From contig NZ_PVRV01000019.1 of assembly GCF_003012345.1 (NCBI RefSeq), positions 124,001 to 188,000 of the forward strand: a stretch of DNA of 64,000 bases, read 5' to 3'. The notes beneath the pieces are model-generated. The model saw nothing but the letters and a program-made list of their open reading frames with translations. It was not told the DNA's origin and did no database searches. This stretch comes from Phytohalomonas tamaricis. Lineage in GTDB: Bacteria; Pseudomonadota; Gammaproteobacteria; Pseudomonadales; Halomonadaceae. Shown piece after piece: positions 8,744-16,922 of this stretch (positions within the stretch are counted from its first letter, which is position 1; every line of letters starts with the position of its first letter). Position numbers and translations under genes: made by a program.

Positions 8744-9901
8744 TCAGACCGCTGCGCTGAGCGGCTCAGACACGGGCTGTTCGAGTCCCAGCGCCTGTTC
8801 GGAATCGGCATCAAACAGGTGCAGCTTTTCGCCGGCGCACGCTAAAGTGATCGTCTCGCCCAACGTTACTTGCACGTGGCTGTCGAGCTGTGCCGTGACA
8901 CGCGCATCATCGATCTGAACCTGCACCATAGTAACGGCGCCCAGCGGCTCGACCACTTCGATAGTGCCCCGCATCATATTTTCCAAACCTGCACCGTGAC
9001 CGCTGTCTTCCACATAGCGAAGGTGTTCAGGCCGTACTCCCACCCAGACCTCATTGGCAGTATGCGTATCCAGTGCGGTGCCGCGTGCACCCTCGGCCTT
9101 GAAACGAAAGCTTTCGCCTTCAAGGGCGCGTCTGTCGCTTGCAATTTTGGCACGCAGGAAGTTCATGGATGGCGTACCGATAAACCCGGCAACGAACATG
9201 TTGTTGGGCCGTTCATAGAGATTCTGCGGCGTATCGACCTGCTGAATCTTGCCGTCAAGCATCACCACGATGCGCTGGCCCATGGTCATCGCCTCGACCT
9301 GGTCGTGAGTGACATAGAAGGTAGTCACGCCGAGCTTGCGGTGCAGCTTGACGATCTCGGCACGCATATCGACGCGCAGCTTGGCGTCGAGGTTGGAAAG
9401 CGGCTCATCCATCAGAAACACCTGCGGCTGGCGCACGATGGCGCGGCCGAGTGCAACTCGCTGGCGCTGCCCGCCGGACAGCGCGCGCGGCTTGCGTTCA
9501 AGCAGATGTTCGATGTTGAGGATACTGGCCGCCTCGTTGACTCGTCGCTTGACCTCATCGTTGGGCGTCTTCTTGAGCCTGAGCGAGAAGGCCATATTCT
9601 CGAACACGCTCATGTGCGGGTAGAGCGCGTAGCTTTGGAACACCATCGCGATATCGCGATCCTTGGGCGGCACGGCGCTGACGTCACGGCCGCTGATGCG
9701 AATTTCACCGCCGGTATTGTTCTCCAGCCCGGCAATCATGCGCATGGTAGTGGATTTGCCACAGCCTGACGGCCCTACCAACACCACGAATTCGCCGTCC
9801 TCGGTGAGGAGATTGAAATTCTCGACCGCATTGGCGCTGTCCTTGCTGCCCTTATGACCGCCATAGTTCTTGACGACGTTTTTGAGTTCAACGATTGCCA
9901 T
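8744..9901 (-). CDS. mtlK: Polyol ABC transporter ATP-binding subunit (MtlK/UgpC type)
   Basis: The 385-residue ATPase has Walker A GPSGCGKST, the Q-loop FQSYALYPHMSV, signature LSGGQRQRVALGRA, Walker B VFLMDEPLSNLDAKL and switch histidine VTHDQVEAMT. These are followed by a C-terminal TOBE/MalK-like regulatory domain (GVRPEHLRYVED). The wording is that of the CUT1 class, which energises uptake of oligosaccharides, glycerol phosphate and polyols. The insertion NYGGHKGSKDSANAVENF after the first strand is somewhat longer than in MalK. The ATG at 9901 has AGAGGT with an 8-nt spacer; any longer reading adds 61 residues antisense to the permease gene. It follows the second permease by 28 bp. Confidence 0.93.
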   Translation of the reverse strand: MAIVELKNVVKNYGGHKGSKDSANAVENFNLLTEDGEFVVLVGPSGCGKSTTMRMIAGLENNTGGEIRISGRDVSAVPPKDRDIAMVFQSYALYPHMSVFENMAFSLRLKKTPNDEVKRRVNEAASILNIEHLLERKPRALSGGQRQRVALGRAIVRQPQVFLMDEPLSNLDAKLRVDMRAEIVKLHRKLGVTTFYVTHDQVEAMTMGQRIVVMLDGKIQQVDTPQNLYERPNNMFVAGFIGTPSMNFLRAKIASDRRALEGESFRFKAEGARGTALDTHTANEVWVGVRPEHLRYVEDSGHGAGLENMMRGTIEVVEPLGAVTMVQVQIDDARVTAQLDSHVQVTLGETITLACAGEKLHLFDADSEQALGLEQPVSEPLSAAV

Positions 9902-9929
9902 GATGATGACCTCTGCGATTGCCAGAGCG

Positions 9930-10754
9930 CTACTTGACGGCGCCGAAAGTGAGTCCGCGTACCATCTGACGCTGTGCGAACCAGCCCAGGATGATGATCG
10001 GGGTAACGGTGAGTACCGAGGCGGCTGACATCTTGGCCCAGAACAGGCCTTCGGCGCTCTTGAACGAAGCAATGAATACCGCAAGCGTAGCGGCCTTGTG
10101 ATCGGTCATGGTGAGGCTCCAGAACGACTCGTTCCAGGCCAGAATCAACGCTAGCAGGCCGGTCGAGGCCAGCCCCGGCAACGCCAGCGGCAGGACCACC
10201 TTCACCATGGTCTGCAATGTTCCGGCGCCATCAATGTCTGCAGCTTCGATGATGTCCTTGGGAATATCCTTGAAGTAGGAGTACACCATCCAGACGATGA
10301 GCGGCAGATTCATGGCGGTGAACAGCATGGTCAGGCCCCAGATGTTGTCCAGAAGGCCCAGCGACTTATAGACCATGAAGACCGGGATCAGTACGCCAAC
10401 AGCAGGAATGAACTTGGTCGAGACCATCCACACCAAGGTGAAATCAGTACGCTTGGACGGAAAGAATGCCATCGCATAGGCTGCCGGCACCGCCAGCACC
10501 AGGCCAATCAAGGTCGAGGCTACCGCAGAAAGCGCCGAGTTGAACGCGTAATGCCAGTAGCCGTTGCCCTGCGCCAGGGCAAGTTTGAAGCTGTCCAACG
10601 TCGGCGTAAACAGAAAGTGCGGCACGATGTCGAAGGCGGTCTGCTCGGTCTTGAATGCCGTCAGGAACATCCACAAGATCGGAAAGAACATGACTATGGC
10701 CACTGCATAGGTAAGCAGGGTCAGGAGCGTGTTGGTCAGGCGTGATTCAGTCAT
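9930..10754 (-). CDS. mtlG: Polyol ABC transporter permease, second subunit (MtlG type)
   Basis: This 274-residue inner-membrane protein has six predicted helices and the CUT1 permease coupling motif, here IIEAADIDGAGTLQTMVKVVLPLALPG at about 175-200, where the EAA loop docks on the ATPase. It begins with an N-terminal hydrophobic helix (LLTYAVAIVMFFPILWMFLTAF). It overlaps the end of the other permease gene by 4 bp (ATGA), indicating translational coupling and equal production of the two halves of the channel. Named by synteny with the mtlEFGK order of Pseudomonas. Confidence 0.92.
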   Translation of the reverse strand: MTESRLTNTLLTLLTYAVAIVMFFPILWMFLTAFKTEQTAFDIVPHFLFTPTLDSFKLALAQGNGYWHYAFNSALSAVASTLIGLVLAVPAAYAMAFFPSKRTDFTLVWMVSTKFIPAVGVLIPVFMVYKSLGLLDNIWGLTMLFTAMNLPLIVWMVYSYFKDIPKDIIEAADIDGAGTLQTMVKVVLPLALPGLASTGLLALILAWNESFWSLTMTDHKAATLAVFIASFKSAEGLFWAKMSAASVLTVTPIIILGWFAQRQMVRGLTFGAVK

Positions 10755-11686
10755 CGCTGGCTCCCCGCGTTAAGATTGCCGGCCACGAAGCGGATCAGGA
10801 AGATGGCGAATATATTGGCGAGAATGACCGCACCAATCGCCGCCGCCGATGAGCTGCCGATGTCATATTGAAAGAAGGCACCGAGGTAGATGTAGTACGG
10901 CAGGTTGGTCGTTGCCGTGCCGGGGCCGCCGCCAGTAGTCGAATAAATTTCGGCGAATGAAGTGAGAAAGAAGATGCTTTCAAGCATCACGACCACGTAA
11001 AGCACCTGGCCGAGGTGCGGCAGTACGATATGCCGGAACTCCTGCCATTTGTTGGCGCCGTCGAGACGTACCGCCTCAATCTGATCCTCCGGCAGCGATT
11101 GCAGCCCGGTCAACAGGATCAGCAGGGCGAACGGTGTCCACTCCCAGCTGATCATGATCACGATCGACATCATCGGATGATGTGCTAGCCAGTCAACCGG
11201 CTCGAGTCCCAACGCGCGCAGCGCCCAGGAAATCAAGCCATAGACGGGGTGGAACATCATGTTTTTCCAGATCAGTCCCGTTACCACAGGCATGATAAAG
11301 AAAGGTGAGATTGCCAGCGTACGCGCCGCGCCACGTCCGATAAAGGTGCGGTTAAACAGGAGCGCCAAGGCAAGCCCCAGCCCGACCGTAACGATCAGAC
11401 AAGCGGCAACCAGCAGTAGCGTATTGCCCAGTGCCGCCCAGAAGGTTGGGTCAGAGAACAGTAAGTCATAGTTGAGAATGCCGGCGAAGCTGCGCATCGT
11501 CGGCATCATCAGATTGTAGTTCTGCAGCGAGTAGTAAAGTGTCATTACCAGCGGCACGATCATCCATACGAACAGGAAGATCACCGCAGGCGCCATCAGG
11601 CGGCGCGTCGGCGCGGATGCGACCTTGCGCTGCGCCTTCGCCGCCTTGCCGGAATGGACAGGCTGCGTAGTGGTTATTGAATCCAT
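10751..11686 (-). CDS. mtlF: Polyol ABC transporter permease, first subunit (MtlF type)
   Basis: The protein has 311 residues with about six membrane segments after a 30-residue cytoplasmic leader rich in K and T. The EAA loop reads QIEAVRLDGANKWQEFRHIVLPHL at about 213-236, which couples to the ATP-binding subunit. MAPAVIFLFVWMIVPLVMTLYYSLQNYN at the first helix is typical of UgpA/MalF-like permeases. The start ATG follows AGGGAA. It is separated from the binding-protein gene by 92 bp that contain a stem-loop, and overlaps the next permease by 4 bp. Confidence 0.92.
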   Translation of the reverse strand: MDSITTTQPVHSGKAAKAQRKVASAPTRRLMAPAVIFLFVWMIVPLVMTLYYSLQNYNLMMPTMRSFAGILNYDLLFSDPTFWAALGNTLLLVAACLIVTVGLGLALALLFNRTFIGRGAARTLAISPFFIMPVVTGLIWKNMMFHPVYGLISWALRALGLEPVDWLAHHPMMSIVIMISWEWTPFALLILLTGLQSLPEDQIEAVRLDGANKWQEFRHIVLPHLGQVLYVVVMLESIFFLTSFAEIYSTTGGGPGTATTNLPYYIYLGAFFQYDIGSSSAAAIGAVILANIFAIFLIRFVAGNLNAGSQR

Positions 11687-11748
11687 GGCACCGATTCCCT
11701 TTTGGCGAAGTCTGACAACAGAAGGGTCAACATCCGTCTATAAGCGAG

Positions 11749-11768
11749 AAGCTGCCTTACGGCAGCCT
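11749..11768 (-). promoter_or_regulatory. Stem-loop between binding-protein and permease genes
   Basis: GCTGCC at 11751-11756 pairs with GGCAGC at 11761-11766 across a 4-nt loop. On the minus strand it is followed by TTCTCGC rather than a U-tract. In malE- and mtlE-type operons such a hairpin after the binding-protein gene protects its mRNA and lowers expression of the membrane subunits. Confidence 0.5.
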
Positions 11769-11778
11769 CTGTCTCTCA

Positions 11779-13080
11779 TCACTGGCCTAGACCCGACTGC
11801 TTCATCAGACGGCTCGTGAACTGCTGAGCCTGATTCAGCCCCTGTTCGACATCGGTCTGTCCAGCCAAAGTGCCAGCCATGATCTGTCCGACACGAGTAC
11901 CGATCGCCTGAAACTGCGGGATGCTGACGAACTGGATGCCGGTGTAAGGCACCTCCTGGGCGCTCGGGTGCTGAGGATCGGCCGATTGGATGGCTGTCTT
12001 CACCAAATCTGAGAACGGTGCCGCCTGCTGGTACTGCTCGCTGGCGTAGGTCGAGCTGCGCGTCCCCGGCGGCACGGCGAGCCAGCCCTCACTTTCGCCT
12101 ACAGCATTGATATAATCCTTAGACGTTGCCCAGTCGACGAAGGTTTGCGCCGCCTCCTGGTGCTTGGACGACTTAGGTACTGCCAGCGCCCAGATATACA
12201 GCCAGTTAGCACCGTTCTTGGTAGTCTCATAGGGTGCCTGGGCGAAGCCGACCTGGTCAGCGACGCGTGACGTTTCCTTGTCCGAAACGTAGCCGGCAGC
12301 GACAGTTGAATCGACCCACATGCCGCACTGACCGTTGGCAAACAGCGTCTCGGATTCGGTAAAGCCGTTGGAGGTCACACCGGGCGGGCCAAACTTGTTG
12401 AGCAGATTCTTGTAGGCGGTGGCTGCTTTTTTCCATGGTTCCGAGGTCAGCTCAGGCTGCCAGTTCATGTCGAACCAACGCCCGCCGTAGGCGTTGACCA
12501 TGGTCGAGAACAGCGCCATGTTCTGACCCCAACCCGGCAATCCACGCAGGCAAATACCGTAGACGCCGTTTGAGGGATCGTGCAGCTTCTCGGCATATTC
12601 AGTCATTTGCGACCAGGTGGGCCGTTCCGCCATGGTCAGACCCGCCTTTTCGAACAGGTCCTTGCGATAATAAGTAATTGAGGATTCGGCATAAAATGGC
12701 AGGGCATAAAGCGTGTCTTCATAGGACAACCCCTGTCGCACCGACTCAAGCAGGTCATTCTTGTCGTAGCCTTCCGGCAGATCAGTCAAGGCCTTCAGCC
12801 AACCATTCTTGGCCCAGATTGGCGTTTCGTAGTTACTGACAGTGATCACGTCGTACTGGCCCGCACCGCTGGCAATATCGGTGGTAATCTTCTGGCGGAG
12901 CTCGTTTTCCGGCAACGTGACATAATTGACCTTGATGTCCGGATGCGCCTTGTGGAACGCTGCGGTCATCTTCTGCATGGTGACCATGTCGGGGTTATTA
13001 ACGGTCGCGACCGTGATCTGCGTCTGTGCAAACGCTGTCGTACCGATGCACATGCTGGCGATGAACAGAACTCGTTTCAT
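11779..13080 (-). CDS. mtlE: Polyol-binding periplasmic protein of the ABC importer (MtlE type)
   Basis: The 433-residue extracytoplasmic binding protein starts with a clear Sec signal peptide (MKRVLFIASMCIGTTAFAQT, cleavage predicted after AFA). The mature part is a cluster-B/CUT1 solute-binding fold: ITVATVNNPDMVTMQKMTAAF at the start, YDVITVSNYETPIWAKNGWL, and the recurring AVPKSSKHQEAAQTFVDWA near 320. It captures the polyol and hands it to the MtlF/MtlG channel. It is the first gene of the minus-strand operon. Its 5' region faces the LacI-type regulator and contains a long inverted repeat at 13214-13247, probably the operator. Confidence 0.93.
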   Translation of the reverse strand: MKRVLFIASMCIGTTAFAQTQITVATVNNPDMVTMQKMTAAFHKAHPDIKVNYVTLPENELRQKITTDIASGAGQYDVITVSNYETPIWAKNGWLKALTDLPEGYDKNDLLESVRQGLSYEDTLYALPFYAESSITYYRKDLFEKAGLTMAERPTWSQMTEYAEKLHDPSNGVYGICLRGLPGWGQNMALFSTMVNAYGGRWFDMNWQPELTSEPWKKAATAYKNLLNKFGPPGVTSNGFTESETLFANGQCGMWVDSTVAAGYVSDKETSRVADQVGFAQAPYETTKNGANWLYIWALAVPKSSKHQEAAQTFVDWATSKDYINAVGESEGWLAVPPGTRSSTYASEQYQQAAPFSDLVKTAIQSADPQHPSAQEVPYTGIQFVSIPQFQAIGTRVGQIMAGTLAGQTDVEQGLNQAQQFTSRLMKQSGLGQ

Positions 13081-13213
13081 TGTTTGTTTTCTCCTTCCCT
13101 CGCAACTACCGTGCGGTCATGATTAGACGTCAAGGCACACGAGTCGTGACGGACGTATATCTCTGTTCTGTCCTGACCCACCCCGACTGCTTATGCCCGA
13201 TGATGCTGCCTAA

Positions 13214-13247
13214 TGATACGAAATGATTCTCTTATCATTTCGTATCA
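13214..13247. promoter_or_regulatory. Perfect 34-bp inverted repeat, candidate operator upstream of mtlE
   Basis: TGATACGAAATGAT at 13214-13227 and ATCATTTCGTATCA at 13234-13247 are perfect reverse complements around a 6-nt spacer. The site lies 134 bp before the mtlE start codon. Each arm with its flank is itself nearly symmetrical (AATGAT and ATGATT around ACGAA), so each could hold a LacI-type dimer. Confidence 0.65.
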
Positions 13248-13435
13248 GATACGCTCACCGCACTACAAGGCCAGTAAAAACCGCTTACCGGTAAATTATA
13301 AATACCTTTATTTTTCAAATTCTTATGAACTAAAATTGATACCAACCTTCTTTTATTAAACTTTCGTTCAATTACTTTTGGCTATAGAAAAACCTATATC
13401 CTGACGCTAACGCAAGCCTATCTCAAAGGCATTAT

Positions 13436-13469
13436 TGATAACGCATCATCGCGATATCATTTCGTAACA
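13436..13469. promoter_or_regulatory. Second, degenerate copy of the 14-6-14 operator before the regulator gene
   Basis: With the same geometry, the right arm ATCATTTCGTAACA matches the upstream site at 13 of 14 positions and the left arm TGATAACGCATCAT at 9 of 14. It ends about 20 bp before the regulator's start codon, a position suited to autorepression. The centres of the two sites are 222 bp apart, close to a whole number of helical turns, as needed for DNA looping. Confidence 0.55.
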
Positions 13470-13489
13470 TCATAAGGAAATTGGAGATA

Positions 13490-14491
13490 ATGGCTGAACG
13501 GTTGAAGGTCCGGCTTGAGGACGTTGCGCAAGCGGCCAATGTCAGCAAGATTACTGTCTCACGCGCGTTCACCGCTCCTGACAAGGTTCATCCGGATACA
13601 CGTGAACATATTCTTAGCGTGGCGCGTGAACTCAACTACACTTCTTCGAACTCAACGCCGTCTGCAAAGACACCGTCGACACGCACGCTAGGCATCGTCA
13701 ATCCCAACATGAGTAATCCCTTCTTCAGCGGGATCACCAAGGAAATGACGCTGACGGCGCGAGCATGCGGCTTCGAGGTATTGATGTTTGATTCCTATGA
13801 ATCGGAAGAGCTGGAAAGTGCCGCAATTGCGCGCTTGATTGACTATCGCGTCGATGCCGTGATCCTGTCGGTAATCTCCTCGGATGCTCACTATCATCCT
13901 GCCTACTTCGAGAAACTTGCAAAGGCTGATATCCCGGTGGTTCTGGTTGATCGTGAGATCAATGCTCCTCACCACGGCGGCGTCTATATCGACAATCTCG
14001 ATTGCGGTTATCAGGCCGGTGCTTACATGTTGCGTCAGGGAGTGAAGAACGTGATGGTTGTGTCCGGCCCTGCCGACTCGCTGGTGTCAATCGGACGCAA
14101 TTCAGGGATCAGGGAAGCAATTGGGCGCAACGATACTGCGCTAGACGTCTATTACACCGATTTCACCATGGAACCGGCCTACCGCCAGATGAGCGACTAT
14201 CTCAGCCGCCACGCTCCGCCGGCCGGCATCATTGGCATCAACAATCAGATCACCATGGGCATTCTCAAAGCATGCTATGAGCACAACGTAATACCGCAGC
14301 GCGACACGTTAGTATTTGGTATTGACGAAATGCCTTATGCCGAGGTATTCGGCCTTGATTTGCCCTGTATCCACCACGATATTAAAGAAATAGGACAGCA
14401 AGCGGTCGATTTGGCGCTGCGGGCGATTGAAACCCGCGCTTCAACAGGACCACGCATCATCGTACGTGGCACTTTGCAGGCCCGTGACTGA
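13490..14491 (+). CDS. LacI-family transcriptional regulator of the polyol operon
   Basis: The 333-residue protein has the LacI helix-turn-helix VRLEDVAQAANVSKITVSRAF at about 7-27 with a hinge helix DTREHILSVARELNY. A periplasmic-binding-type ligand domain follows (TLGIVNPNMSNPFFSGITKEM, IPVVLVDREINAPHHGGVYIDN, GIIGINNQITMGILKACYE). Members repress sugar operons and are released by the sugar or its phosphate. The ATG at 13490 is chosen; a TTG three codons upstream is possible, since the spacing of GGAG (3 nt) and AAGGA (11 nt) to the ATG is not ideal. Pseudomonas mtl operons use an AraC-type activator, so the LacI type here is a difference. It is transcribed divergently from mtlE. Confidence 0.9.
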   Translation: MAERLKVRLEDVAQAANVSKITVSRAFTAPDKVHPDTREHILSVARELNYTSSNSTPSAKTPSTRTLGIVNPNMSNPFFSGITKEMTLTARACGFEVLMFDSYESEELESAAIARLIDYRVDAVILSVISSDAHYHPAYFEKLAKADIPVVLVDREINAPHHGGVYIDNLDCGYQAGAYMLRQGVKNVMVVSGPADSLVSIGRNSGIREAIGRNDTALDVYYTDFTMEPAYRQMSDYLSRHAPPAGIIGINNQITMGILKACYEHNVIPQRDTLVFGIDEMPYAEVFGLDLPCIHHDIKEIGQQAVDLALRAIETRASTGPRIIVRGTLQARD

Positions 14492-14630
14492 CGCTCAAGC
14501 ATTGCCAGTCAGAGCGCTGCAAGACGAGCTTTATCCACGCGCTCAACTACCTTTTTCTTGGGCATCACGAAAGACAACAGCTGTGAAGCGCTACTGCTAT
14601 ATTGAAAAATATGCTGCATGGCAGCATTGT

Positions 14631-14645
14631 TGATACTTTATATCA
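14631..14645. promoter_or_regulatory. Short AT-rich inverted repeat before rpmE2
   Basis: TGATA and TATCA flank CTTTA, 30 bp before the L31 start codon. It is in the right place for a Zur operator, but it lacks the GTTATAATATAAC core, so it is only a candidate regulatory site. Confidence 0.3.
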
Positions 14646-14675
14646 TTTTCCATTCACCCTATCTTGGAGCGTGAA

Positions 14676-14936
14676 ATGAAATCAGATATCCATCCGACGT
14701 ATCGTACGGTGATCTTCCACGACACTAACGCTGATACTTATTTCAAGATTCGTTCAACCATTGAGACTGACGACACGATCGAGTGGGAAGACGGCAACAC
14801 CTATCCTATCGTCAAGCTTGATGTATCTTCAGCATCACACCCCTTTTATACCGGCCAGCAGCGTCAGGTGAGCAGCGAAGGCCGCGCAGCTCAGTTCCAG
14901 CGGCGCTTCGGTAATTTTGGCACGCGTCGTAGCTAA
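14676..14936 (+). CDS. rpmE2: Type B 50S ribosomal protein L31 (zinc-independent paralogue)
   Basis: The 86-residue protein begins [20 protein letters not shown] and contains [20 protein letters not shown] and FYTGQQ, the type B L31 signature. There is no cysteine, so the CxxC zinc sites of type A L31 are absent. Such copies replace the zinc-containing L31 on ribosomes during zinc shortage and are usually controlled by Zur. The ATG at 14676 is preceded by TTGGAGCG; a TTG four codons earlier overlaps that site. It is monocistronic, and the next gene but one-strand over (15471-15914) is another cysteine-poor paralogue of a zinc protein. Confidence 0.95.
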   Translation: MKSDIHPTYRTVIFHDTNADTYFKIRSTIETDDTIEWEDGNTYPIVKLDVSSASHPFYTGQQRQVSSEGRAAQFQRRFGNFGTRRS

Positions 14937-15470
14937 TACGCTGTTATTAGCTAGTTAATACATGACTAGTCAAAAGCGTTCTTTGATTAATCGAAGCTAA
15001 TACTTATGCCATATAAATAAGTTATATTTTCTTCCATTCAAGAATGTTTATTAAGTACTCTACAGTTGAGAAAGCGCCGGTATTACGCCTTATCGAGATG
15101 AGATGCCTGGCGCCTTTCTCAAGCCACCGCTTCAGGATGAAGCCTAGGCGTACAATGGAAACGCGGGTGGTAAAGTGAGGAGAAAGTCGCCATGGATGGC
15201 TTTTCATGATTGAGCGCTATCTTGAATAGCCCCTGCCTTACTACTTCCTTTCTTGTTGTTTTCTGATTCCCCCGCCTTGTTAAAATGCTTATCTCACGAG
15301 TTCATCAACGAAAGCAGGCCGTTTCTTTCAGAGTCAGGAAGAGTCATCAATAGCTTTCAGGAACAATGGCGGCACACGCAACCTAAAAGGGGCACCCGAT
15401 GACTCAGGTACCCCGCAGGAAGAGATTGATAGGTGACAAACCGCTTTAGGCTCATGCGAGGTCATGTCGT
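14937..15470. other. Intergenic region with a long imperfect hairpin
   Basis: No ORF with a credible ribosome binding site is seen. GAGAAAGCGCC at 15068-15078 is the reverse complement, with one bulge, of GGCGCCTTTCTC at 15109-15120, which would form an 11-bp stem around about 30 nt. No U-tract follows it. Nothing else is recognised. Confidence 0.4.
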
Positions 15471-15914
15471 TCAGCTGCGATAGCGGCGCTCACGGTATTC
15501 CTGGCGCTCTTTCTCAGCGATGCAAAGCGTTGCGGTCGGACGAAGCAATAGGCGTTGTAATCCGATCGGTTCGCCCGTCATTTCACAATAGCCAAAATCA
15601 TCTGTTTCAACACGCTCCAGAGCCTCACGGATCTTGCTAGCCAGCTTGCGTTCACGATCGATAACCCGCAGCGCATAGCGTTGCTCCTCTTCTGCGCTAG
15701 CGCGATCGGCTTCATCGGCGCTACGCTCGTTATCACGTAATCCTGCGACCAGTGAGGCAATATGATCGAGTGTCTCTTCGAGCTGCTGTTCCAGCAATAC
15801 ACGAAAGAAATGGCGTTGCTCCGTGCTCATGTAACTGCTTTCAGGCTGGGCAAGAAGCGCTTCCTTGCTTATCGTTGCCTGAGCCGGATCCGGTTTAACA
15901 TTCATTGTATTCAT
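15471..15914 (-). CDS. dksA2: DksA/TraR-family protein with degenerate zinc finger (DksA2-like)
   Basis: The 147-residue protein has the DksA coiled-coil with the tip motif DEADRA at about 67-72 (the DxxDxA that reaches the RNA polymerase active site) and the C-terminal FGYCEMTGEPIGLQRLLLRP and TATLCIAE segments. Of the four zinc ligands only Cys110 and Cys131 remain; the partner positions are Thr113 and Glu134. Pseudomonas aeruginosa DksA2, a zinc-independent substitute for DksA under zinc limitation, has the same kind of half-lost finger. It would act with ppGpp on transcription initiation. The start has AGGAGAG with good spacing. Its position near the cysteine-free L31 gene supports the zinc-sparing reading. 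No Zur box could be recognised upstream. Confidence 0.85.
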   Translation of the reverse strand: MNTMNVKPDPAQATISKEALLAQPESSYMSTEQRHFFRVLLEQQLEETLDHIASLVAGLRDNERSADEADRASAEEEQRYALRVIDRERKLASKIREALERVETDDFGYCEMTGEPIGLQRLLLRPTATLCIAEKERQEYRERRYRS

Positions 15915-16085
15915 GATCTCTCTCCTTGATCACCGGTCTTATTCTAAACATCGTGTTTCACTGGGGTGTACCCGCCTATGGTGCAATGCGCATGCTCGGC
16001 GTCTCCTGGCGAGGCTTGCTAGACATCGCAACCGAAGCAGACGTTAACGCTATATCATCACCAGCGGCAATAAACAGTATTACTA

Positions 16086-16922
16086 TTATGACGAATGGCC
16101 ATGGTGCCTAGGATTATCGTTAGGCTTGTCTTTATCATTTAGACATTCGTCAGACGAGGCTTCAGCACCGTTGCGTACGCTGAGTTCGCCTCGTAGCAAA
16201 CGCACCTCGTTAGTCAGCACCATCACCTGCTTGTTCAAGTGACGCAACATGTCACGATCCGCCTTGTGCTGACGTGCCTCATCATCCTGGGTATCGGCCA
16301 CGAACAAGGAACCCACGTAGGCCGCAAAGCTACCAAACAGCCCCACCCCGCCGATCATGACGAAAATGGCCACCAGGCGCCCACCGGTAGTTACCGGGTA
16401 GTAGTCGCCGTAGCCCACCGTCGTAATCGTAACGATAGCCCACCATAATGCATCTTCGGCTGTATTGATCTGGCTGGCAGGCACAGGGCCTTCTATCAAA
16501 AGCATCGCAATTGCGCCGAAAGCCACCAGCAATACCGTGGCCGTTGCCACTGTGACGAATACCCCTTCGGCACGGTTGCGAAAGACGATATCGAGTACGC
16601 CCTGAATCGATTTCATCGCTCGGATTAGTCGGAAGATCAAAATCACACGCATCACACGGGCGGCCTGGAACTGCCAGATGATGGGAATACTGGCGAGCAG
16701 GTCTATCCAGCCCCATTTCATATAGGCCAGCTTGCTCGGCGCGCGATAAAAACGCAGGCAGAAATCAGTGAAGAAAAAAACACAGACCAGCATGTCGAGG
16801 TAATGCAATAACCGCGACACCTCGTAAGGCAACGTAAAGAAGGTTTCTGCCGCCAGTGCGCCCAGTACGTAAACGGAAAGTACAAGGAGAAATAGTTGAA
16901 ACGGTGTCACTCGCTCTTTCAT
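16086..16922 (-). CDS. Voltage-gated potassium channel-like ion transporter
   Basis: The 278-residue membrane protein has six predicted helices. The fourth is arginine-rich (RVMRVILIFRLIRAMKSI at about 91-108), as in voltage sensors. The pore loop ends in TVGYGDYYPVTTGGR at about 168-182, and TVGYGD is the canonical K+ selectivity filter. After the last helix a hydrophilic tail of about 70 residues contains a predicted coiled coil (ADRDMLRHLNKQVMVLTNEVRLLRGEL split over 225-251) that could tetramerise the channel, and it ends His-rich. No RCK or cyclic-nucleotide domain is present. It probably conducts K+ in the inner membrane. It is a single gene with no obvious partner. Confidence 0.9.
   Translation of the reverse strand: MKERVTPFQLFLLVLSVYVLGALAAETFFTLPYEVSRLLHYLDMLVCVFFFTDFCLRFYRAPSKLAYMKWGWIDLLASIPIIWQFQAARVMRVILIFRLIRAMKSIQGVLDIVFRNRAEGVFVTVATATVLLVAFGAIAMLLIEGPVPASQINTAEDALWWAIVTITTVGYGDYYPVTTGGRLVAIFVMIGGVGLFGSFAAYVGSLFVADTQDDEARQHKADRDMLRHLNKQVMVLTNEVRLLRGELSVRNGAEASSDECLNDKDKPNDNPRHHGHSS

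Larger units (their letters stand above)
13081..13489. promoter_or_regulatory. Divergent promoter region of the polyol operon and its regulator
   Basis: This 409-bp AT-rich intergenic stretch separates mtlE (minus) from the LacI-type gene (plus). It has no ORF and carries two related inverted repeats, listed separately. Several AT-rich stretches between 13290 and 13400 could be promoter elements, but none matches a sigma-70 consensus well enough to call. Confidence 0.6.

Noticed and set aside
14427-14633. 68-codon frame at the end of the LacI-type gene
   Set aside because: It overlaps the regulator gene in another frame and shows no domain or start signal.
14625-14650. Zur box before rpmE2
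   Set aside because: The TGATA/TATCA repeat lacks the GTTATAATATAAC core, so Zur control is not claimed.
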